DNA from: Sphingomonas mali NBRC 15500
Lineage (GTDB): Bacteria; Pseudomonadota; Alphaproteobacteria; Sphingomonadales; Sphingomonadaceae
Length of the DNA stretch: 64,000 bases
NCBI RefSeq assembly: GCF_001598415.1
Contig: NZ_BCYX01000001.1
Span: forward strand, 124,001-188,000
Direction: 5' to 3'
A program made the position numbers and the translations under genes. Position 1 is the first letter of the stretch. Every line of letters starts with the position of its first letter. Under the pieces are notes generated by a model that was not told where the DNA came from, ran no database searches, and saw only the letters and a program-made list of their open reading frames with translations. Shown here piece by piece: positions 53,271 through 62,548 of the stretch.

Positions 53271-55301
53271 ATGACAAATATGTATGTGCTCGGCGCTTCG
53301 GCCGTCGTGGCCCTCGTCGTCGCTTGTCTGTTCGTCCTCTCTCGCTGCGTTCGCTACGTGCGGAACAACCGCGTCGCGATCGTCGAGAAATTGTGGAGCC
53401 GCAACGGCTCCGTCACCTCCGGCCTCATCGCACTCAACGGCGAGGCCGGCTATCAGCCGATCGTCCTGCGCGGCGGCTATCACTTCTTCATGCCGTTCCA
53501 GTATCGCGTCCATTCGCAGCCCCTGGTCACCATTCCCCAGGGCCAGATCGGCTATGTCTTTGCGCGCGACGGCGCGCCGCTGGGTCCGACCCAGACGCTG
53601 GCGAGCAATTTGCGCACCGCCGACTTTCTCGACGTGCGCCGCTTTCTGGAAGATGGCGGACAGAAGGGCCCGCAGCGCGCGATCCTTCGCGAAGGCACGT
53701 ACGCCATCAACCTGGCGCAGTTCGTCATCATCACGCGCGAACATCTCTACGGCCTGATGCTCGAGGCAAACGACTTCGACCTGTTCAGCAATATGCAGCG
53801 CGTGATCGAGGAACGGTCGGGTTTCGAGTCGGTCGTGATCAAGGACGCATCCGACATGATCGGCATCGTCACCGTGCATGACGGCCCGGCGCTGACCGCC
53901 GACCAGATCATCGCGCCCGAAGTCGGCACCAACCAGGACGACGACGCGACTTTCCACAACAGCTTCCAGGATCCTGAAAAGTTCATCGCGGCGGGTGGCC
54001 GGCGCGGTCGCCAGCTCCAGGTGCTGGTCGAGGGCAGCTATTTCATCAACCGCCTGTTCGCGACGGTCGAGATGGTCGCCAAGACGGTGATCGAGGTCGG
54101 CCATGTCGGCGTCGTCATCAGCTATACCGGCGACAGCGGCGCCGACACGTCGGGCGACGATTATCGCCATGGCGAGCTGGTCGATCGCGGCACGCGCGGC
54201 GTGTGGAGCGAGCCCCTCCTGCCGGGCAAATACGCCTTCAACACCTATGCCGGGAAGATCCTGGTCGTGCCCACGACCAACTTCATCCTGAAATGGGATC
54301 AGGAAATGACCGGCCAGCACAAGTTCGACGAGAATTTGTCTGAAGTGTCGCTGATCACCAAGGACGCGTTCGAGCCCACTCTGCCACTCTCGGTCGTCGT
54401 GCATATCGACTATCGCAAGGCGCCGTTGGTCGTGCAGCGGTTCGGCGACATCAAGAAGCTGGTCGAGCAGACCCTCGACCCGATGGTCTCGGCCTATTTC
54501 AAGAACGTCGCGCAGAAGAAGACGCTGATCCAGCTGCTCCAGGAACGCTCCGACATCCAGGAGCAGGCGGGCGATCAGATGCGGGCGAAGTTCACCGCCT
54601 ATAATCTCGAGTTGCAGGAAGTGCTGATTGGCACCCCGCGCGCCGCCGCGGGCAACGATCAGATCGAAAAAGTCCTGCAGCAATTGCGCGAACGCCAGGT
54701 CGCCGAAGAACAAGTCACGACCTATGCCAAGCAGCGCGTCGCGGCCGAGGGCGAGAAGGATTTGCGCGAAGCCCAGGCCCGCGCACATCAGCAGACCGCG
54801 ATCACTGAATCCGAGTTGTCGATCACGGTGCAGGAAAACCAGGGCAAGGCCGCGGTGAAGCGCGCCGCGCAAGAAGCCGAACAGACCCGCACGCTCGCCA
54901 AGGCCGAATCCGACCGCATCCGCATTGTCGGTGAGGGCGAGGCAGCGAAGGTCGTCGCGCTGGCGGGTGCGGAGGCCGACCGTATCACCAAGACCGGCCT
55001 AGCCACTGCCGAGACGATCGAAAAGCAGGCGGCTGCGTCGGGTGGCGCGCAGTTCCAGCTGACGCGTCAGGTGATCGAGCGACTTGCCCAGGCGCTGGAG
55101 ACGTCCGGCGTCGATGTCGTGCCGAGGGTGCAGATCAATACCGGCGGCGATGCCGGTGCGGGTGCCGGTGGTGGCGCCCTTCAGGCGCTGATCGGGATGC
55201 TGTTGTCGGAGAAAGGCATGTCGATGCTCGCTACGCCCGCGGCCAATGATCGCGACCCCGTCGCGCTCCCCGACGAAGAGGCCGAGGTCGCGGCGGAATA
55301 G
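53271..55301 (+). CDS. SPFH/Band 7 (flotillin-like) membrane protein
   Basis: Protein of 676 aa. One N-terminal TM (about 4-24) is followed by SPFH-type regions (VRNNRVAIVEKLWSRNGSV, LRGGYHFFMPFQYRVHSQPL, then EPTLPLSVVVHIDYRKAPLV). A long Glu/Ala/Arg coiled coil (about 460-600: AEEQVTTYAKQRVAAEGEKD) and a Gly-rich, acidic tail complete it. Such proteins form large membrane scaffolds. It is longer than typical flotillins. Confidence 0.9.
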   Translation: MTNMYVLGASAVVALVVACLFVLSRCVRYVRNNRVAIVEKLWSRNGSVTSGLIALNGEAGYQPIVLRGGYHFFMPFQYRVHSQPLVTIPQGQIGYVFARDGAPLGPTQTLASNLRTADFLDVRRFLEDGGQKGPQRAILREGTYAINLAQFVIITREHLYGLMLEANDFDLFSNMQRVIEERSGFESVVIKDASDMIGIVTVHDGPALTADQIIAPEVGTNQDDDATFHNSFQDPEKFIAAGGRRGRQLQVLVEGSYFINRLFATVEMVAKTVIEVGHVGVVISYTGDSGADTSGDDYRHGELVDRGTRGVWSEPLLPGKYAFNTYAGKILVVPTTNFILKWDQEMTGQHKFDENLSEVSLITKDAFEPTLPLSVVVHIDYRKAPLVVQRFGDIKKLVEQTLDPMVSAYFKNVAQKKTLIQLLQERSDIQEQAGDQMRAKFTAYNLELQEVLIGTPRAAAGNDQIEKVLQQLRERQVAEEQVTTYAKQRVAAEGEKDLREAQARAHQQTAITESELSITVQENQGKAAVKRAAQEAEQTRTLAKAESDRIRIVGEGEAAKVVALAGAEADRITKTGLATAETIEKQAAASGGAQFQLTRQVIERLAQALETSGVDVVPRVQINTGGDAGAGAGGGALQALIGMLLSEKGMSMLATPAANDRDPVALPDEEAEVAAE

Positions 55302-55313
55302 TGCTCAAGGCAA

Positions 55314-55344
55314 GGTCGCGGCCGGTACACGTCCGGCCGCGACC
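55314..55344. terminator. Hairpin between convergent genes
   Basis: Perfect 12-bp inverted repeat (arms 55314-55325 and 55333-55344) with a TACACGT loop, 13 nt after the SPFH stop and 7 nt before the stop of the minus-strand neighbour. There is no T-run, so it probably acts in both directions or stabilises the 3' ends. Confidence 0.55.
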
Positions 55345-55350
55345 GTCTGA

Positions 55351-55824
55351 TCATTGCTTGAAATAGACGTGAATGGCGTTGGATAACGGCACCCGCTGTG
55401 CCGCCGTTGCCGGAAAGAAAAGCGGGGCCGATACCGGTGCGGATGGAACCCCGATCACTTCCCCGATGACCGATAACAGCATGATCCGAGCGGAGCTGAG
55501 TGCTATCCGCATCGTGCTCGCGAGTTTCGGGTCGAAACGCTCGATCACGCTGGCGTCTGCTCCCTCAAGCAGGGCGAGCAAATGATGTTCGTCGTGCGAC
55601 AATCCGATGTCCAGCAGGTTGCCCGCGCGGAAACGCCGTCGGAAACCTGCCTCGAACAGAGTCATCACACTGTCGAAGACGGGCGCGAGCAGGCCTACGC
55701 CAAAGCGCTCGAGCCGTCGGTACAGACTCGGCTGAACCTGATCGCCGGCATCCCGTGCGATCCGCCAATTCCTTGCGCTGTCGATGATGGTCCAGACGGC
55801 GGCGGGCGAAAACGCGAAACGCAT
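55351..55824 (-). CDS. Hypothetical protein
   Basis: Protein of 157 aa starting MRFAFSPAAVWTIIDSARNW, with GAAGGA 8 nt before the ATG. Mostly helical: FEAGFRRRFRAGNLLDIGLS, DEHHLLALLEGADASVIERF, with a hydrophobic segment IALSSARIMLLSVIGEVIGV. No family recognised. It converges with the SPFH gene. Confidence 0.7.
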   Translation of the reverse strand: MRFAFSPAAVWTIIDSARNWRIARDAGDQVQPSLYRRLERFGVGLLAPVFDSVMTLFEAGFRRRFRAGNLLDIGLSHDEHHLLALLEGADASVIERFDPKLASTMRIALSSARIMLLSVIGEVIGVPSAPVSAPLFFPATAAQRVPLSNAIHVYFKQ

Positions 55825-56073
55825 AGGGGATTCCTTCTACACACCCCTTCGATCGCGCCGCTTTTTCGGTTCGCTGGCGAAGCGATACGCCCGGCCTGTT
55901 GCAGCAGCAAGACGCCTTCGCGCCGTTCATCCGATATCGCGACCGAAACGCGACCAACCGTGAGGCCGCCTCCGCGCAAGCCCATCAGGGGGGCCGCCCG
56001 CCGATGCATGGCGTGCAGCCACTTGTCGGCGTTTTGCAACTCGAAAGTTCTCGCGCTGCCGGCAAAGCCTCAC

Positions 56074-56099
56074 TATGTATGGCTACATATCCATACATA
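56074..56099. promoter_or_regulatory. Palindromic operator candidate before DUF983-MocR
   Basis: TATGTATGG (56074-56082) and CCATACATA (56091-56099) form a perfect 9-bp inverted repeat with an 8-nt centre. It lies 17 nt before the DUF983 ATG. AT-rich in a GC-rich setting. The MocR-type regulator encoded in the same operon is the natural candidate to bind it. Confidence 0.55.
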
Positions 56100-56115
56100 A
56101 CACCGAGACGCCCGA

Positions 56116-56547
56116 ATGCCACCCGTACAAAATAGCAACGACAAGTTCCGCTGGATAATCGAGACAGGCTGGAAGGGGCTCTGCCCGCGGTGCGGCAAGG
56201 GACATATGTTCAAATCCTGGTTGAAGGTGTCCGACACCTGCGAATGTTGTGGATTGGACTACCGGTTCGCGGCGCCTGACGACGGCCCCGCCTTCTTCTC
56301 ATTGTGCCTGATCGCCCTGCCGCTGATCTTTGTCGTTGTATGGATCCAAGTGGCATACAACCCACCTATTTGGGTCCACCTGGTCACGTCGGTACCGATC
56401 ATGGTGGCGGGTTGCCTGTTGCCGCTGCGGCCCATCAAGGGCTGGTTGGTCGCCTCGCAATATGTCAACCGGTCACAGGAAGCGGGAACCGAACATCTCT
56501 GGAACCAGCTGCATGGCCGCACCAAGGGCAGCAATTTCGATGACTGA
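56116..56547 (+). CDS. DUF983 zinc-ribbon membrane protein
   Basis: Protein of 143 aa. An N-terminal zinc ribbon (CPRCGKGHMFKSWLKVSDTC, then CCGLDYRF) is followed by two TM segments (about 58-78 and 84-104). The family motif APDDGPAFF is intact. Function unknown in general; the gene overlaps the MocR gene by 8 nt. Confidence 0.9.
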   Translation: MPPVQNSNDKFRWIIETGWKGLCPRCGKGHMFKSWLKVSDTCECCGLDYRFAAPDDGPAFFSLCLIALPLIFVVVWIQVAYNPPIWVHLVTSVPIMVAGCLLPLRPIKGWLVASQYVNRSQEAGTEHLWNQLHGRTKGSNFDD

Positions 56548-57898
56548 CGCCTGGCTGCCCGACCTGACCAAAGCGCGCGCGCCAAAATATCTGGCGATCG
56601 CCGATGCGCTCGGATCGGCGATCGAGCGCGGCAGCCTGAGCAGCGGCGACCGCTTGCCGCCGCAGCGCGATCTCGCGGCGCGACTTGGCGTCGACCTCAC
56701 CACCGTCACCAGGGCCTATGAAACCGCGCGGCAACGCGGCTTGATCGAGGCGCGTGGCCGTGCCGGCAGCTTCGTCCGCGGCGCTTCGCCCGCTCAGATC
56801 GAGGATGCCGCGCGAGTCGACACAGGCATGAACATGCCGCCGGAATTGCCCGGCGATATGCTGGGCCGCGCCATGCGCGATACCGTCGCGACGTTGCTCG
56901 CGGATGGATCCGGAGTGCGGATGCAATACCAGCCTGCCGGTGGAAGCGCGGCGGACCGCGCCGCTGGGGCGCGGCTGATCGCCCGCGCCGGCGTCGACGC
57001 ATCGGACGATCAAGTGGTCGTTGCCGCCGGCGCACAAAACGCACTTCATGCGATCCTGAACACGACGTTGCGCCCCGGGGACGCCGTGGCGTGCGGCCGC
57101 TACGTCTATTCGGGGTTCAAAGTACTGGCCGCGCGGCTGGGACTACGACTGGTCCCCTTGCCGACAATCGACGGCGATGTCTTGGCCGCGGCGTGTCGCT
57201 CGGAACGGATCCGTGCGTTGTATGTGGTGCCGACCAACGACAATCCGACCGCGATGACGCTCGATGCGACAACGCGTCAATCGATCGCCCAGGCAGCGCG
57301 AGCGAACGACCTAATGGTGATCGAGGATGATGTGTACGGCGCGCTGAGCGCTACCCGCTCAGTGCCGCTTGCGGCACTTGCGCCCGAACGCACCTGGTAC
57401 GTGGCGAGCGTTTCCAAGACCATCTCTCCGGCATTACGCGTCGCTTATGTTCGCGCCCCCGATATCGGCAGCGCGCTCCGGCTCGCTGCGGATGTTCACG
57501 AAACCGCGATCATGGCGCCGCCGCTCAACGCGGCCGTGGTGCAGACCTGGCTCGACGATGGGCGTTACGATCGGTTGGTTGATGCGATGCGGAACGAGGC
57601 GATGCGGCGCCAGGCTGTGGCGGCCGATATCCTGGAAGGATTGCCCTACCGAGCGCATGCTCAGGGCTATCATCTCTGGCTTCCGCTGCCCGCCGGGCTC
57701 GACGGTGCCGAACTCGCCGACGCGATGCGGCCGAGTGGCCTGTCGGTCGTTGCCGGCGATCGTTTTCGCGTCGCCCCCGGCGCGGATCAGGCGGTGCGGA
57801 TATCGCTCGGCGGTCTGATCGAAACGTCCCGACTTGCCCGGGCCCTGCACCTGATACGCGGCCATTTCGATACGCGCCAGCAACGTCCGCTGATCTGA
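56540..57898 (+). CDS. MocR/GabR-type regulator with aminotransferase domain
   Basis: Protein of 452 aa. An N-terminal GntR winged helix (LGSAIERGSLSSGDRLPPQR, VDLTTVTRAYETARQRGLIE) precedes a fold-type I aminotransferase domain. The PLP Lys is in VASVSKTISPALRVAYVR, with VPTNDNPTAMTL and VIEDDVYGAL before it. Members sense amino acids or vitamin B6 vitamers. It is coupled to DUF983 and may control its own promoter via the palindrome at 56074-56099. Confidence 0.93.
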   Translation: MTDAWLPDLTKARAPKYLAIADALGSAIERGSLSSGDRLPPQRDLAARLGVDLTTVTRAYETARQRGLIEARGRAGSFVRGASPAQIEDAARVDTGMNMPPELPGDMLGRAMRDTVATLLADGSGVRMQYQPAGGSAADRAAGARLIARAGVDASDDQVVVAAGAQNALHAILNTTLRPGDAVACGRYVYSGFKVLAARLGLRLVPLPTIDGDVLAAACRSERIRALYVVPTNDNPTAMTLDATTRQSIAQAARANDLMVIEDDVYGALSATRSVPLAALAPERTWYVASVSKTISPALRVAYVRAPDIGSALRLAADVHETAIMAPPLNAAVVQTWLDDGRYDRLVDAMRNEAMRRQAVAADILEGLPYRAHAQGYHLWLPLPAGLDGAELADAMRPSGLSVVAGDRFRVAPGADQAVRISLGGLIETSRLARALHLIRGHFDTRQQRPLI

Positions 57899-58008
57899 CC
57901 AAGATAGCGCCGTGCGCGTTGCCGATGGCCCAACCGCCGGCCGACTGAAAGCGGCAACGGAACCGCGGGCGTTACGATCGCGTTCTATTGCACCAGTAGG
58001 AGGATCAG

Positions 58009-58143
58009 ATGCCAGAAATTCGTACCGACGATCGCACGGTGGTCGAACGCAGCAGCTTCAACGTAGCCAATGTAATCGTGGCGATCGCCTTGCTGTTGCT
58101 CGTGCTCGGCTTGCTGAAATATTTCCACGTGTCGCCACTCTGA
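58009..58143 (+). CDS. 44-aa single-TM membrane protein
   Basis: Frame too short for common gene calls: MPEIRTDDRTVVERSSFNVA, then a TM segment (NVIVAIALLLLVLGLLKYF) and HVSPL. A strong AGGAGG lies 5 nt before the ATG at 58009. The clear N-in charge pattern and Shine-Dalgarno support coding. Function unknown. Confidence 0.7.
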   Translation: MPEIRTDDRTVVERSSFNVANVIVAIALLLLVLGLLKYFHVSPL

Positions 58144-58239
58144 GGCTGGTCGTAACGACGAGTCCTCTGAACGCGTCTCCGGCGCCGCCATGGCGAGCCG
58201 CGACTTCATCGAAACTGATTATCGCGTCTGCTCACTACG

Positions 58240-58626
58240 TCACCGGCGGTCCGGCTTGTTAGCTTCCGCCGACCCGCGGCCGGTCTGCGGATAACCGTCG
58301 CCGGCCGCCGGATCGCTGGCGAAATCCTCTCCCGGATTGCCGCCCCCCGCGCCAACGCCGCTTCCATGCACCTCTCCGGTTCGCTCATCGAAGGACGCGC
58401 GGCGGCCGTTTTCCGGCGGGAAGCGATCATCGGCGGATTTGGTGGAATGTTTTGGCCCTTCGGCACTCTCCTTCAATGCGCGATCGGCGGCGAAGTCGTC
58501 AGCGTCGTATTCCTGGCCTGAATAGCCGGGGCCGTTGCCGATTTTCCCGCGCTGCACGTCGATTGGCGCGCTCTTGATGCCCGTATTGGCCGGCGGCTGT
58601 TCTGGCTGCTTGTGATCATCCGTCAT
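58240..58626 (-). CDS. Disordered hydrophilic protein
   Basis: Protein of 128 aa without hydrophobic core, rich in Gly, Asp, Pro, Glu (MTDDHKQPEQPPANTGIKSA; GSGVGAGGGNPGEDFASDPA). GAGAGGA precedes the ATG. It looks like an intrinsically disordered, hydrophilin-like protein. No family recognised. Confidence 0.7.
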   Translation of the reverse strand: MTDDHKQPEQPPANTGIKSAPIDVQRGKIGNGPGYSGQEYDADDFAADRALKESAEGPKHSTKSADDRFPPENGRRASFDERTGEVHGSGVGAGGGNPGEDFASDPAAGDGYPQTGRGSAEANKPDRR

Positions 58627-58706
58627 CGTCTGTTCCTCTCACGCCCCTAAACGCATGAGGACGGCAAGCGAGCCGCGCTTTCTTGAACCCGACAATCGGT
58701 TCGCCG

Positions 58707-60575
58707 TCAGGCGGCGAGATCGGTTTTCGCTGCCTCACGTGCCGGCGCGCGCAGCACCAGTCGCGCGGTCGCCCCACGGCCGACGCCGTCGCTTTCGAGA
58801 CTCAGGGATCCTTCCATGGCGGCCACCGAATTGGCGCACCAATGGAGACCAAATCCGCCCGATTTGTGCTCGCGGGTCGAAAATCCGCGCTGGAACAATT
58901 GTGGCGTCGCGCCCGGATCGAACCCCTCACCCGTATCGTGGATGGCGATCTCGACTCGGCCGTTATGAGTCTCGGTGATCGTCACGTTGATGCTGCCCGA
59001 CCCACCCGCCGCGCAGATTGCCTCGGCGGCGTTGGAAAACAGATTTCCGACCACCTGGCTGAGCAGCACGCGATTGGCCATCACGTAATGTTTCTTCGCG
59101 GGAAAGTTGAACGCGATTGAGGCGCCCTTCCCGGAATGTCGCGCGATGGTCGCATTCTGCGCGATGATCTGCGTTGCGTCGCACTCGTCGAGAGGCGGCC
59201 TTTCATGCGCGAGTTGTTGTTGCGCGCCGATGATCTCCAATACCTGACGCATCGCGTCGCGACCGACTTGCAACTGGCCGCTCCGGTCCTCGCGCTGCCT
59301 TTCCTCGGCCTCAAAGGCCGCGGCGATGAACGTTGCCAACTTTTCCCGACGGTCCGGCGCGGTCTCCGCGGCGACCAATTCGGTCAAGGCGCGTTCGATC
59401 AGCGCGCGTTCGACCGGCGCGGTTTGGCCGATCCCGGTCGACAAGATGGTCGACACCGGGTTCAGCGCATTCCGCACATTGTGCATCACCGCAACCGCGC
59501 TTTCCGATCGGCCGAGCTCGAAGCCTTGCGCCTCGACCTGTTCGCGCAGCTCCTTGAGCTGGACCAGCATCGAGTTGAAGCTGCGGCCGAGCGAGGCGAT
59601 CTCGTCATGGCGCGCGCCATCCTGGGGCAGCACGGTCAACGAGCCGGAGTTTCGCACGCGCTGCATATGCCCCTCGACCCGGCCGAGTGGTTTGAGCACC
59701 AGGAGCGAGAACGCCCGGCTCAGCACCGCGAGCACGAGCGCGAGCAGAATGGTCGACCCCAACACCGCGAGCCAGAGCATGTGGCGCCCGAGTTGCGACA
59801 CGTCGCGCGGCACCACGAAACTGGCGACAGCGACCGGTTTGCCCTCCGCTCCCGTCACCGGCACGGCGATCTGCATCATGGTCGAACTGGTGGTGACGAG
59901 GCGTCCATCTTTACTGCCGAGATCCAGGCGCGCGGGGACCTGGAGCAATTTTGCCAGCTGCGCCGACGTAATTCGACGTGCCATGACGACATAGCCGCGC
60001 GGCGAGCCGCTGCCGTCGCTTTTCCTGATCTTGGCGACGCCGACCGCCGCCACGATCTTGCCGAGGCGAAGGTAGAAATGACCCGAATTGCCTCCCTTCA
60101 TCGCGCCGTCGAGCGGCGCTTGCCGGATCGCCCGGACCATCGCGTCGCGCAGCGTATCATTCTCCCGACCGCTGCGAGGGTCGATCCAGCGCGCGATCAC
60201 CAGGCTACGATCGGGGCGCAAATAGGCCATCGCATCGACATCGAGATTAGCCATCGCCAGCGGCGAAAAGCTTTCCTGCTCAAACGCGCGGGTCGGATTG
60301 ACGATATAGTCGTAGCTCGCATTCCAGTCGCCATAATCGCGCACCGAGCTTTCGACCTTGGCCGCGAAGTCGCTGAGGGCGGCGCGCGTTCGCTGAACAT
60401 GCCCGTCGATCGCCTGGCGTTCGAGTGCGCTGAAACTGGGTGTGATGACCGCAGCCAGCAGGACCGTGAGCGCGATCGAGCCGACCAGCCCGACCGATGC
60501 GAGGATCAGGAGCAGCTTGCCGCCGAGCGATGCGAACGACAATCGGCGCCCGGTCACGGCGCGCAGCCGGATCAT
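58707..60575 (-). CDS. CHASE4-HAMP sensor histidine kinase
   Basis: Protein of 622 aa. TM1 (about 20-40), periplasmic CHASE4-type domain (VRDYGDWNASYDYIVNPTRA), TM2 (about 265-285), HAMP (LKPLGRVEGHMQRV), an unusual H-box VAVMHNVRNALNPVSTIL, and a HATPase domain (NLFSNAAEAI, DTGEGFDP, GGFGLHWCANSVAAMEGSL). The ATG shares one base with the partner stop (TGATG). It likely works with the REC-GGDEF-EAL protein upstream. Confidence 0.9.
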   Translation of the reverse strand: MIRLRAVTGRRLSFASLGGKLLLILASVGLVGSIALTVLLAAVITPSFSALERQAIDGHVQRTRAALSDFAAKVESSVRDYGDWNASYDYIVNPTRAFEQESFSPLAMANLDVDAMAYLRPDRSLVIARWIDPRSGRENDTLRDAMVRAIRQAPLDGAMKGGNSGHFYLRLGKIVAAVGVAKIRKSDGSGSPRGYVVMARRITSAQLAKLLQVPARLDLGSKDGRLVTTSSTMMQIAVPVTGAEGKPVAVASFVVPRDVSQLGRHMLWLAVLGSTILLALVLAVLSRAFSLLVLKPLGRVEGHMQRVRNSGSLTVLPQDGARHDEIASLGRSFNSMLVQLKELREQVEAQGFELGRSESAVAVMHNVRNALNPVSTILSTGIGQTAPVERALIERALTELVAAETAPDRREKLATFIAAAFEAEERQREDRSGQLQVGRDAMRQVLEIIGAQQQLAHERPPLDECDATQIIAQNATIARHSGKGASIAFNFPAKKHYVMANRVLLSQVVGNLFSNAAEAICAAGGSGSINVTITETHNGRVEIAIHDTGEGFDPGATPQLFQRGFSTREHKSGGFGLHWCANSVAAMEGSLSLESDGVGRGATARLVLRAPAREAAKTDLAA

Positions 60576-62503
60576 CAACCGTTGGTCCCGTCGCCCGCCC
60601 GGATCGCGAACTCGTCGCCATCGAGATCGTCCTGGCCGCCGATATAGCGCTCCTGCGCGATCTCGCGCGCGATGTCGGCCGGGACCGGTCGCGAGAAATA
60701 ATAGCCCTGCCAATGGCTGGCACCGGCGAGGCGAAGCGCCTGGACCTGAGCGTCAGTCTCCACACCTTCGGCCACCACGCCTAACCCCAGCGCCCGGCCG
60801 AGATGGACGATCGACTGGACGATCGCAGCGGATTCACGCTCGCGCCCCATGCTGTCGATGAAGCTCTTGTCGATCTTCAGGCAATCGAGCGCGAACTTGC
60901 GGATATTGTAGAGCGACGAATAGCCCGTGCCGAAATCGTCGAGCGCGATGCGGAATCCCATCTGGCGCAATTTGTAGAGCGTCTCGGCGGCGCGTTCGGC
61001 GTTGTCAAAGATCGCGGTTTCGGTGATCTCGATCTGGACGCGCGCTGGCGCGATCCCCGCACGCATCACGCGTTCGACGACATGGGCGACGAAATTCAGG
61101 CGCCGGAATTGCCGCGGGCTGAAATTGACCGAGACATATTGCCCTGGCCATTGGTCGAGCACCTTCAATGCCTCGTCGAGCACCCAGTCGCCAAGTTCGT
61201 GGATCAGGTTCGATTCTTCGGCAATCGGGATGAACAGCGCCGGGCTGATCGGTCCGAATTCCTCGGTGTTCCAGCGCAGCAGCGCCTCGAACCCCACAAC
61301 TTCCATGTCGTGTCCCGCGACGATCGGCTGATAAGCGAGGCTGAGTTCGCCACGTTCGATCGCCTGGCCCAGGCCGCCTTCGATACGGCGACGGAACCGA
61401 ACGCTTTCGTCCATGCCCTCATTATAGGCGCGGACCACGCCACGGCCCGATTTCTTGGCGTCGTTGAGCGCGAGATCGGCCTTGCGCATCACGTCGGTCG
61501 GATCGCGATTGCCGTCGACTTCGGCGATGGCGAGACCGATCGAAGCCGACGCCTGCACTGAATGGCCGACAATGCGAAAGCTGGACGTGCAGGCGGCGAT
61601 GACATGATCGCAGGCCATGACCGCCGCCTGTTCGCCGAGCGTGTCGAACAAGACGCCGAACTCGTCGCCGCCCAACCGCGCGACGATCGCTCCCTGCGGG
61701 GCCGATTGCTGCAGGATCGCGTAGATTGCACGGATCAACTCGTCGCCCGCGAGGTGACCCAGCGTGTCGTTGACGATCTTGAAGCGATCGAGGTCGATCA
61801 TGGCAGCCGCGAACATTCCGCCGCCGCGCGCCTTTTCCGTCAGCGCTTTCAGGAAAGCCAACCGATTGGGCGCCTCGGTCAGCGAATCGTGCGTTGCCAT
61901 GTGCAGCGCCTTCGACTCGTTGGCGGCGAGTTCGACCGCCTGCTCCTCGAGCTTGGCCATCGCCGCGGCGAGTTCACGATCGGCCTGCCAGCGGTGCGCG
62001 AGCGCGGTCGCGGTCTGCACGACCTCGGCGATCTCGAACGGCTTGGCGATATAGAAGATCTTGTCCGCAGGCCCCGCTGCTTTCGAAATCTCGATCGGCG
62101 AGAAATCGGAAAAGCCGGTGACGATGACGAGATTGATGTTGGGATCGAGCGCGCGAATGCGCGTCGCGGTTTCCTTGCCGTCGATCCCCGGCGGCATGCG
62201 CACATCGATAAAGGCGACCGCGAATGGATTGCCGTCGGCGATCGCATCCTCGACCGCGGCGACCGCGTCGAGACCCTGATTGCAATGCGTGGTGTCGAAC
62301 ACCTTGCCCGCGAGTTCCGCAGCCGGCGTGGATGCGTCGCCGAACAGCTCGACAGCCATGTCGCTCAGCGCGTCATGATTGGTCACCACCGGCTCGAAAC
62401 AGTGCCGGTAGGATTCATGCATTGCCGGTTCGTCGTCGACGATCAGAATTCGCACCGCGCGCTGTCCCTCGCTGGTGAGACGTGCAGGACGTCCCAAGAT
62501 CAT
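60575..62503 (-). CDS. REC-GGDEF-EAL cyclic-di-GMP response regulator
   Basis: Protein of 642 aa. REC (phospho-acceptor Asp in AFIDVRMPPGIDG, Lys in YIAKPFEIAE) with an extra stretch of about 40 aa near residues 38-78. GGDEF with intact LGGDEFGVLF and EAL with FEALLRW and DDFGTGYSSLYN, so both synthase and phosphodiesterase motifs look complete. ATG at 62503 is used here; a GTG at 62455 (RILIVDDEP) with GAGGGA upstream is an equally good start. Confidence 0.92.
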   Translation of the reverse strand: MILGRPARLTSEGQRAVRILIVDDEPAMHESYRHCFEPVVTNHDALSDMAVELFGDASTPAAELAGKVFDTTHCNQGLDAVAAVEDAIADGNPFAVAFIDVRMPPGIDGKETATRIRALDPNINLVIVTGFSDFSPIEISKAAGPADKIFYIAKPFEIAEVVQTATALAHRWQADRELAAAMAKLEEQAVELAANESKALHMATHDSLTEAPNRLAFLKALTEKARGGGMFAAAMIDLDRFKIVNDTLGHLAGDELIRAIYAILQQSAPQGAIVARLGGDEFGVLFDTLGEQAAVMACDHVIAACTSSFRIVGHSVQASASIGLAIAEVDGNRDPTDVMRKADLALNDAKKSGRGVVRAYNEGMDESVRFRRRIEGGLGQAIERGELSLAYQPIVAGHDMEVVGFEALLRWNTEEFGPISPALFIPIAEESNLIHELGDWVLDEALKVLDQWPGQYVSVNFSPRQFRRLNFVAHVVERVMRAGIAPARVQIEITETAIFDNAERAAETLYKLRQMGFRIALDDFGTGYSSLYNIRKFALDCLKIDKSFIDSMGRERESAAIVQSIVHLGRALGLGVVAEGVETDAQVQALRLAGASHWQGYYFSRPVPADIAREIAQERYIGGQDDLDGDEFAIRAGDGTNG

Positions 62504-62548
62504 TGCGGAGACGTAAGCGGACGGGGTTAAGGCGCCGTAAATGATCTT

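Noticed and set aside
53046..54872. 608-codon minus-strand frame opposite the SPFH gene
   Set aside because: Antisense shadow; no start signal or recognisable domain.
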